NCBI GenBank assembly: GCA_029553955.1
Contig: JAKPJZ010000201.1
Location: 1-64,000, forward strand
Reading direction: 5' to 3'
Source: Chloroflexota bacterium
Lineage (GTDB): Bacteria > Chloroflexota > Anaerolineae > SpSt-313
Length of the DNA stretch: 64,000 nucleotides
Below are positions 58,593 through 64,000 of the stretch, one piece after another. A program made the position numbers and the translations under genes. Every line of letters starts with the position of its first letter. The first letter of the stretch is position 1. The notes below the pieces were generated by a model. The model did no database searches, was not told where the DNA came from, and saw only the letters and a list, made by a program, of their open reading frames with translations.

Positions 58593-60188
58593 GTGGCATC
58601 TGTTGATGCGGCCAAGCCAGGCCGGGGCTTTTTCGTCAGAGATGCGACCGGCCTGGTGCGCGAGTTGTCGTGGTTCGATACCTTCCTCTGCGGCTTTGGC
58701 ATCCTGAACGTGGCGTTGGGGCTGGTGCAGTCGTTCGCCTATGCGCCCTACGTCTTCCCCGGCTCCAACATGGCACTGGCCTTTGTGATCGCGTTGCCGG
58801 GCGCCTTCTTCATCGGCCTGCTCAACGCGCTGTTCACAGCGGCCATGCCGCGCTCCGGTGGTGATTATGTGTGGGTCAGCCGCTCGCTCAGCCCGGCGCT
58901 GGGCTTTGCGGTCAACTTTTTCGCCACCTTTGGGGTCGTCGCCGCTGCGGCGGTGAATATCTGGTACATGGCCTCGAACTTTCTCTCGCCGGCGCTGTAC
59001 GTGTTCGGCTTTCCGCAGGCTGCGGCCTGGGTGGCCGGCCCGCCGGCGCTGTTCCTGGCCATCCCGGCCATCGCGCTGCTGGTGCTCATCTTCTCCATGG
59101 GCCTGAACGTCGTGCGACGGGTGATGCTGGTGCTCTTCCTGGTCACCGGTGTGGGCACGCTCACCTGGCTGCTGATGCTGGCCTTCGGCTCCAACGCCGG
59201 TTTCGTGGCGGGCTTTAATGGCCTGATGGGGCCCGATGCCTACAACGGCGTCATCCAGGCCGCGGCGCAGGCCGGCCGCTCGGTCGATCCGGCCACGGCG
59301 GGCCGCAACAGCTTCTACGCGCTGATCTACGCCTTCCAAATGTACGGCGGCTTCCAGATGATCGGCTACTTTGCCGGCGAGATCAAGCGGGTGAACCGCT
59401 CGGCGCTTATGGCCATCATGACAGCGCTGGCCGCCGGGGCGGGGTTCTTCATCGTGGGCGCGCTGCTCGTCGTGCGCTACTTTGGCTACGATTTCCTGAG
59501 CTCTGTGGCCTTTCTGGCAAACGAGGCGCCCGACGCGCTCAACCTGCCCACCGGCAGCTACATCTCTTCGTTCATCATCTTTATGACCACGAACCCCATC
59601 CTGCGCATCATCGTCTCGCTGGGGTTCCTGGCCACGATCACCTGGATCCTGCTGCCCCAGATGTTGATCATCACGCGCAACATGTTTGCCTGGTCGTTCG
59701 ACCGCATCATCCCAGGCTGGGTCGCCAAGGTGAACGAGCGCACGCACTCGCCCATCAACGCGACCATCATCGCGGGTGTTCTGATCTATGTGATGCTGGT
59801 CATCACCCTGACGACCAGTTTCTGGGCCTACCTGGTGAACCTGGCCGGCGTAGGGGCGCTGGTGGGGATGGTGTTGTCGATCGCGGCTATCGTCTTCCCC
59901 TACCGGCGTCGCGATATCTTTGACAAGGCACCCAGCGTCGTGAAGAAGACGGCACTGGGCCTGCCCATCCTCACCTGGTCGGGCATTCTGACGCTGGTCA
60001 CGCAGGTCGTTGTGGCCTATGTGGCCTTCAATGCCCCGTCGATTGGCGGCGCTGTGAGCATGGTCTCGCTGCTCTCCAGCTTGGCCGTCTTCATCATCGC
60101 CTTCCCCATCTACCTGATCCCGTACTGGGTCAGCAAGAGGCGGGGGCTCGACACATCGTTGGCCTACAAGGAATTGCCACCCGAGTAG
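58593..60188 (+). CDS. APC-superfamily amino acid permease-like transporter
   Basis: The 531-residue protein has about twelve membrane helices and family motifs such as SGGDYVWVSRSLSPALGFAV near 88 and FQMYGGFQMIGYFAGEIKRV near 248. Such proteins import or exchange amino acids or amines with a cation. In this cluster it may bring in an amine-containing part of the substrate or export a product. GTG at 58593 has AAGGAGGTG upstream, separated from the nucleotidyltransferase-like gene by 107 bp. Confidence 0.88.
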   Translation: MASVDAAKPGRGFFVRDATGLVRELSWFDTFLCGFGILNVALGLVQSFAYAPYVFPGSNMALAFVIALPGAFFIGLLNALFTAAMPRSGGDYVWVSRSLSPALGFAVNFFATFGVVAAAAVNIWYMASNFLSPALYVFGFPQAAAWVAGPPALFLAIPAIALLVLIFSMGLNVVRRVMLVLFLVTGVGTLTWLLMLAFGSNAGFVAGFNGLMGPDAYNGVIQAAAQAGRSVDPATAGRNSFYALIYAFQMYGGFQMIGYFAGEIKRVNRSALMAIMTALAAGAGFFIVGALLVVRYFGYDFLSSVAFLANEAPDALNLPTGSYISSFIIFMTTNPILRIIVSLGFLATITWILLPQMLIITRNMFAWSFDRIIPGWVAKVNERTHSPINATIIAGVLIYVMLVITLTTSFWAYLVNLAGVGALVGMVLSIAAIVFPYRRRDIFDKAPSVVKKTALGLPILTWSGILTLVTQVVVAYVAFNAPSIGGAVSMVSLLSSLAVFIIAFPIYLIPYWVSKRRGLDTSLAYKELPPE

Positions 60189-60213
60189 GGCTCTCGATGC
60201 TGTCGGGGGGTTC

Positions 60214-60269
60214 AGGCAGGATGGGTTGCAGCGCCGGGTCGCCCAGCTCCGCAACCCGTCCTACCTGCC
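60214..60269 (+). terminator. Imperfect hairpin between the two transporter genes
   Basis: GGCAGGATGGGTTGC (60215-60229) pairs with the GCAACCCGTCCTACCTGCC region (60251-60269) with bulges. It lies about 26 bp after the APC gene stop. There is no T-run; partial termination or mRNA stabilisation is likely. Confidence 0.5.
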
Positions 60270-60402
60270 CCTCCGGATGAACCGCCTTGGCCTTTCGAAA
60301 CGAGCCTGTGCAGGCGCAGAGCGAGACCCAGGCGCAGCGACTGCGCCTGCTAGCCGGCAGCAGAATGCCCGCCAAGCAGACATCGTCAAATGAAGGATCC
60401 TC

Positions 60403-61632
60403 ATGCCCGAATGGCATCGTACGCTCTACACGATCTGGTTCACGCAGTTCATTGCACTTCTGGGTTTCTACTTTGTGGTCCCGTTCATCCCCTGCTACGT
60501 CCAACAATTGGGCATCAGCGATCCCAGAGAGGTGGTCCTGTGGGCAGGGATTGCGACGTCGGCCAACCCTATCGCCATGGCCGTGATGTCGCCGGTGTGG
60601 GGCGTGCTGTCGGACCGCTACGGCTACAAGATCATGGTCGTGCGTGCCAGCTTTGCGGGCGCGATTATCCTTGCCCTCATGGGTCTTGTCACGAATGTGC
60701 AGCAACTGATTGTGCTCCGGCTTGCGCAAGGTGCATTCTCGGGCACCATTGCGGCCACGACGACCCTGGTGGCCAGCACCACGCCCAAGGAGCATTCGGG
60801 GATGGCGCTGGGTTCGCTGCAGACGGCCGTCTTCCTGGGCACGTCGCTGGGTCCACTGCTCGGGGGCCTGGTGGGCGATAACCTTGGCTACCGACCCAGC
60901 TTCTGGATCACCGGGGCCTTGCTGCTGCTTTCCGGCCTGCTGGTGGTGTTCCTGGTGCCCAAGGACCCCTCGCCAACTGACGCCACAGCACGCACGCGGC
61001 GAGCGCGCTCGTGGGCTGATCTGAAGGTTCTGCTCGGCTCGGGGGCTGCACTGCTCCCCCTGCTCATCGCGCGGACTCTGTACCGGGCTGCCATGCAAGT
61101 GCCCAATCCGGCGCTGCCGCTCTTCGTACAGGCGAACATGCCGCCGGGCACGCACGTGGCGACTGTGACAGGGCTGATTACCGGCGCTTTTGCCGTCGGC
61201 TCGGCTGCCGGCTCACCGCTGGCGGGCAACTGGGGCGACCGGCTGGGATACCGCCGGCTGCTCCTCTTCGCAGGGCTGGCGGCCGGTCTCTTCTACCTGC
61301 CTCAGGCCTTTGTCCGCCTTCCGGGCTGGCTTCTGGTCTGGCAACTGCTGGCCGGGCTCGCCATCGGTGGGGCGCTGGCCGTCCTCGTAGCCATGCTGGC
61401 GCATGCCACGCCAAAGGGCTATGAAGGTGCGGTCTTTGGGCTCGACGCCAGCGCCATGGGGGTGGCCAACGCCATCGGGCCGATGCTGGGGGCCAGTGCG
61501 GCAGCAGCCTTTGGGTTGCAGATCCCCTTCGCACTCGCGGCCGCCACGTGCGTCATCAGTACACTGTTGTTGATGGTTCAGGTCGGCGCGGCGGACCTTC
61601 TTGCGCCAGTGCTGAAGCGAAGGGCACCCTGA
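60403..61632 (+). CDS. Major facilitator superfamily transporter (MdtG-like)
   Basis: The 409-residue protein has twelve predicted helices. The loop 2-3 motif A is present as GVLSDRYGYKIMVV near 67 and its counterpart in the second half as LAGNWGDRLGYRRLLLF near 274. The sequence resembles the MdtG-like efflux branch. It is the last gene of the cluster and may export a toxic intermediate or unrelated compound. ATG at 60403. No terminator is evident before gatB, which converges on it. Confidence 0.87.
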   Translation: MPEWHRTLYTIWFTQFIALLGFYFVVPFIPCYVQQLGISDPREVVLWAGIATSANPIAMAVMSPVWGVLSDRYGYKIMVVRASFAGAIILALMGLVTNVQQLIVLRLAQGAFSGTIAATTTLVASTTPKEHSGMALGSLQTAVFLGTSLGPLLGGLVGDNLGYRPSFWITGALLLLSGLLVVFLVPKDPSPTDATARTRRARSWADLKVLLGSGAALLPLLIARTLYRAAMQVPNPALPLFVQANMPPGTHVATVTGLITGAFAVGSAAGSPLAGNWGDRLGYRRLLLFAGLAAGLFYLPQAFVRLPGWLLVWQLLAGLAIGGALAVLVAMLAHATPKGYEGAVFGLDASAMGVANAIGPMLGASAAAAFGLQIPFALAAATCVISTLLLMVQVGAADLLAPVLKRRAP

Positions 61633-61826
61633 TCTGCGCGATGGGCCTGGCTCCGCCGCGTGCTCGCGCAATCGGCAACGCGACGAGCCGGCCTCCGGGA
61701 GCCTGCTACGGTTCGGTGCTGCGGATCGTGGTTGCTTGGGCCATATGGTCGATAGCCAGGGCGCGGGCGGCGATGCGCATCGCAACCTTCAGGCGCATCA
61801 TGGTCGCGTGGTGCTGAGCAGCCAAA

Positions 61827-63269
61827 TCAGGATCTTTCGCCACGGCGCCGCTCGAGCGCCTGCTGCAGCACTTCTTGAGCGAGCTGAGGGTTCGCCTGGC
61901 CGCGGGTGGCGCGCATCACCTGGCCGAAGAGGAAGCGCAGGATGGCCTCCTTGCCCGCCAGGTACTCGGCCACCGGGCCGGGGTTCTCGCTGAGCACGCG
62001 GGCCACGACGCCTTCGAGCAGGCTGCGGTCCGAGATTTGCGCCAGGCCGCGTGCCTGGGCGATCTCGGCGGGTGGCTCGCCGGTAGCCCACATCTCGGCG
62101 AGCACCTGCTTGCCGCTGGCGGCGGTGAGCCGGCCCGAAGCGATCAGGCGCAGCAGGGCTACGAGGCCGGCCGGCGTGATGCGGCTCTCTTCGATGGGCC
62201 GCTCTTCGGCGCGCAGCAGGCGAAAGAGCTCGCCGCTCATCCAGTTGGCGATGGTCTTGGCGTCGACGCCGCCCTCGGCCACGGCAGCCTCAAAGTACTC
62301 GGCCACCGGACGCTCGGCGGTCAGCACGCCGGCATCGTAGGCCGAGAGGCCATAGTCGCGCTGGTAGCGGTCGGCCTTGGCGCCGGGCAGCTCCGGCAGT
62401 TGGGCGCGCAGCCCCTCAACCCAGGCGCGCTCGAGCACCAGCGGCGGCAGGTCGGGCTCGGGGAAGTAGCGGTAGTCGTGTGCCTCTTCCTTGGTGCGCT
62501 GCTCGAAGGTGGCCTCGCGCGTTTCGTCCCACCCCATGGTGACCTGCGCCACTCGCCCGCCCGACTCGAGCACGCGCGTCTGCCGCGCGATCTCGTACTC
62601 GAGGCTGCGCAGCACGGCGCGGAAGCTGTTGAGGTTCTTGATCTCTACCTTGGTGCCGCGCTCGCCTTCGCGCGCCACTGAGACGTTGACCTCCAGCCGC
62701 AGGGCGCCTTTTTCCATGTCGCCCGAGTTGACGCCCAGGTAGCGCAGGATGGAGCGCAGCCGGGTCACATACTCGTAGGCTTCCTCGGGCGTGTGCATAT
62801 CGGGCTCGCTGACGATCTCCATCAGCGGTACGCCGGCGCGGTTGAAATCGACCAGGGTGCAGCCCTCGGCGTGGGTGAGCTTGGCCGTGTCCTCTTCGAG
62901 GTGCACGCGGCGGATGGCGATGCGCCGCCGCGCCCCCTTCACTTCGATTTCGAGGCCGCCGTCAGAGCACAGCGGATGGTCGTACTGTGAGATCTGGTAG
63001 CCCTTGGGCAGGTCGGGGTAGGGATAGTTCTTGCGGTCGAACCAGCTCACCTCGGCGATGCGGCAGCCGAGCGCCAGGCCGGTGAGCACCGTGCCGGCCA
63101 CGGCCTGGGCGTTGATGACCGGCAACGCCCCCGGCAGCCCCAGGTCGACAGGGCAGACGAGGGTGTTGGGCGGCGCCGCGGCATAGTCGGCGCGGCAGGC
63201 GCAGAACATCTTGGAGGCGGTCTGCAGTTGGGCGTGCACTTCGATGCCGATTGTGGCGTGGTAGGGCAT
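61827..63269 (-). CDS. gatB: Aspartyl/glutamyl-tRNA amidotransferase subunit B
   Basis: The 480-residue protein is the B subunit of GatCAB, which makes Gln-tRNA(Gln) or Asn-tRNA(Asn) by transamidation. N-terminal [39 protein letters not shown], the kinase-like core ([17 protein letters not shown] near 145) and the C-terminal YqeY-like domain (about 330-480, [19 protein letters not shown]) are all present. I chose the ATG at 63269 because GGAGT lies five bases upstream; four extra codons are possible. A strong promoter lies at 63305-63334. gatA and gatC are not in the window. Confidence 0.95.
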   Translation of the reverse strand: MPYHATIGIEVHAQLQTASKMFCACRADYAAAPPNTLVCPVDLGLPGALPVINAQAVAGTVLTGLALGCRIAEVSWFDRKNYPYPDLPKGYQISQYDHPLCSDGGLEIEVKGARRRIAIRRVHLEEDTAKLTHAEGCTLVDFNRAGVPLMEIVSEPDMHTPEEAYEYVTRLRSILRYLGVNSGDMEKGALRLEVNVSVAREGERGTKVEIKNLNSFRAVLRSLEYEIARQTRVLESGGRVAQVTMGWDETREATFEQRTKEEAHDYRYFPEPDLPPLVLERAWVEGLRAQLPELPGAKADRYQRDYGLSAYDAGVLTAERPVAEYFEAAVAEGGVDAKTIANWMSGELFRLLRAEERPIEESRITPAGLVALLRLIASGRLTAASGKQVLAEMWATGEPPAEIAQARGLAQISDRSLLEGVVARVLSENPGPVAEYLAGKEAILRFLFGQVMRATRGQANPQLAQEVLQQALERRRGERS

Positions 63270-63304
63270 GGGCGACTCCATACGAGCAGCATTTGGCTGA
63301 TTTC

Positions 63305-63334
63305 ATTATAGCCCGTAGCGAGAAGCGCTGTCAA
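63305..63334 (-). promoter_or_regulatory. Promoter of gatB
   Basis: On the minus strand TTGACA (63334-63329), 18-bp spacer and TATAAT (63310-63305), 36 bp before the gatB ATG. Confidence 0.85.
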
Positions 63335-63379
63335 TCGCGCAGGCACAGGGGGTTTGTCTCATCATCGTTGGTGATCGGC

Positions 63380-63500
63380 TCTTGGGCTTCGCACGAGCCC
63401 GGTGCGGGCCTTTCGCGCAGGGGTTTGGCGGGGCGGCTGGCGTTGCTGGCCGCCCCGCCAAACCCCTGCCTCCGGTCAGAGCCGGGCGCACGAGGGCATG
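63380..63500 (-). repeat. Palindrome-core intergenic element, 53-bp palindrome 63417-63469
   Basis: On the minus strand the leading flank reads GCCCGGCTCTGACCGGAGG. It is followed by an inverted repeat with perfect 20-bp arms (63417-63436, 63450-63469), outer arm GCAGGGGTTTGGCGGGGC. The trailing flank contains GCACCGGGCTCGTGCGAAGC. Order and flanks match the copy at 35215-35412. It sits between the divergent gatB and glyA promoters. Confidence 0.8.
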
Positions 63501-63605
63501 AGCCTGTGCAGGCTTGTCCGCGCCCAAGGGGCGGCAGCGGAGCGGTGAACCCGGCCATTGCCTGGGTGCCCCACAGCTCGGGCACACCCAGCGCGGGCGC
63601 GCGGG

Positions 63606-63633
63606 TTGACGGTTCCGCCCACACTGTTATACT
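63606..63633 (+). promoter_or_regulatory. Promoter of glyA
   Basis: TTGACG (63606-63611), 16-bp spacer, TATACT (63628-63633), giving a leader of about 80 nt before the ATG at 63720. Confidence 0.7.
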
Positions 63634-63719
63634 GTCTGCAATGTCATCGGCGATAACGCCCCGGCAGCATTGTAGGATATGCTCAGGGCGTCCTCCACCA
63701 AGGTAGACAAAGGAGTGTC

Positions 63720-64000
63720 ATGACCCCCTCGTCTGATGCTGCTACCGGCTTGCAGGCGCCGCAATGGCCCATGGCGGGTGCGCCGCTGGCCGTGGCCGAC
63801 CCGGAAGTGTACGCGGCCATCCGCGCCGAGGCACGCCGGCAACAGGAGACTATCGAACTCATCGCCTCCGAGAACTATGTGAGCCGCGCCGTGCTGGAGG
63901 CCCAGGGCTCCATACTGACCAACAAGTACGCCGAGGGCTTGCCTGGCCACCGCTACTACGGCGGCTGCCAGTATGTGGATGTGATCGAGCGCCTGGCGAT
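63720..64000 (+). CDS. glyA: Serine hydroxymethyltransferase, N-terminal part
   Basis: 93 complete codons are visible before the window ends. After a short N-terminal extension (about 25 residues rich in Pro and Ala), the sequence contains [20 protein letters not shown] and [16 protein letters not shown], both hallmarks of GlyA. GlyA interconverts serine and glycine with tetrahydrofolate. AAAGGAG precedes the ATG at 63720. A promoter lies at 63606. Confidence 0.95.
   Translation, partial: MTPSSDAATGLQAPQWPMAGAPLAVADPEVYAAIRAEARRQQETIELIASENYVSRAVLEAQGSILTNKYAEGLPGHRYYGGCQYVDVIERLA

Noticed and set aside
58557-60254. 565-codon minus-strand frame opposite the APC transporter
   Set aside because: His/Gln/Asp/Arg-rich product typical of the antisense of membrane-protein codons; the plus-strand gene has a strong start and clear motifs.
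61633-61826. Small gene between the MFS gene and gatB
   Set aside because: The only frame (89 codons, from 61548) overlaps the MFS gene, has no ribosome binding site and no recognisable features.

Overview
The window is a GC-rich stretch of bacterial chromosome. It carries many GTG and TTG starts, Pro/Thr-rich linkers on surface proteins, and a mix of core genes (mfd, pth, obgE, nadD, hisS, NAD kinase, recN, gatB, glyA) with several DegV genes, an M42 peptidase, a DUF1786 protein and family-1 and family-5 solute-binding lipoproteins. That mix suggests a member of the Chloroflexota, probably Anaerolineae-like. This is an inference from gene content; no rRNA or tRNA gene is present to settle it.

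Layout. 1-4.0 kb: start of a peptide-type solute-binding lipoprotein, an ECF sigma factor with a small membrane protein, and two tandem degV genes, all on the minus strand. 4.1-11 kb, plus strand: a FabF-type ketosynthase, an anchored surface protein, pth and mfd. 11-19.4 kb, minus strand: a DUF559 nuclease inside REP-like repeats, a three-gene envelope cassette (small DPGTGS membrane protein, methyltransferase, membrane sulfatase-fold protein), amrS, a geranylgeranyl-reductase-family flavoprotein and a phospholipase-D-like protein. 19.7-28.4 kb: thioredoxin, CoA-binding protein, IolB-like protein, M42 peptidase, DUF1786, a TIM-barrel epimerase, nadD, obgE and a UroD-family protein. 29-36.4 kb, plus strand: csp, hisS-nadK-membrane protein, recN, a PepT-like peptidase and a PAP2 phosphatase. 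36.5-40.6 kb, minus strand: a membrane protein, a second sigma/anti-sigma pair and a DUF89 protein. 41.3-42.1 kb: a third degV.

42.2-61.6 kb is one long same-strand catabolic cluster of 16 genes. It opens with a consensus promoter flanked by two palindromic operators and a ROK regulator. An oxidoreductase, a DegT-type aminotransferase, a cupin, a complete substrate-binding protein and two permeases without an ATPase, an M20 hydrolase, a G1P-dehydrogenase-like enzyme, a glycosidase-like protein, a SelA-like PLP enzyme, a PIG-L deacetylase, a phosphoesterase, a nucleotidyltransferase-like protein and two secondary transporters follow. Together they look like uptake and breakdown of an N-acylated amino-sugar or aminocyclitol glycoside. 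gatB (minus) and the start of glyA (plus) close the window.

The most unusual signal is between the genes. About ten gaps carry one related element: conserved flanks around a long, often perfect palindrome (up to 94 bp). The inner arms differ from copy to copy, while most share the axis CCCGCGGG. There are also MITE-like elements with terminal inverted repeats, tandem arrays of 101-bp and 77-bp units, and tcattgcgag-type and gacctgtcagg-type repeats.
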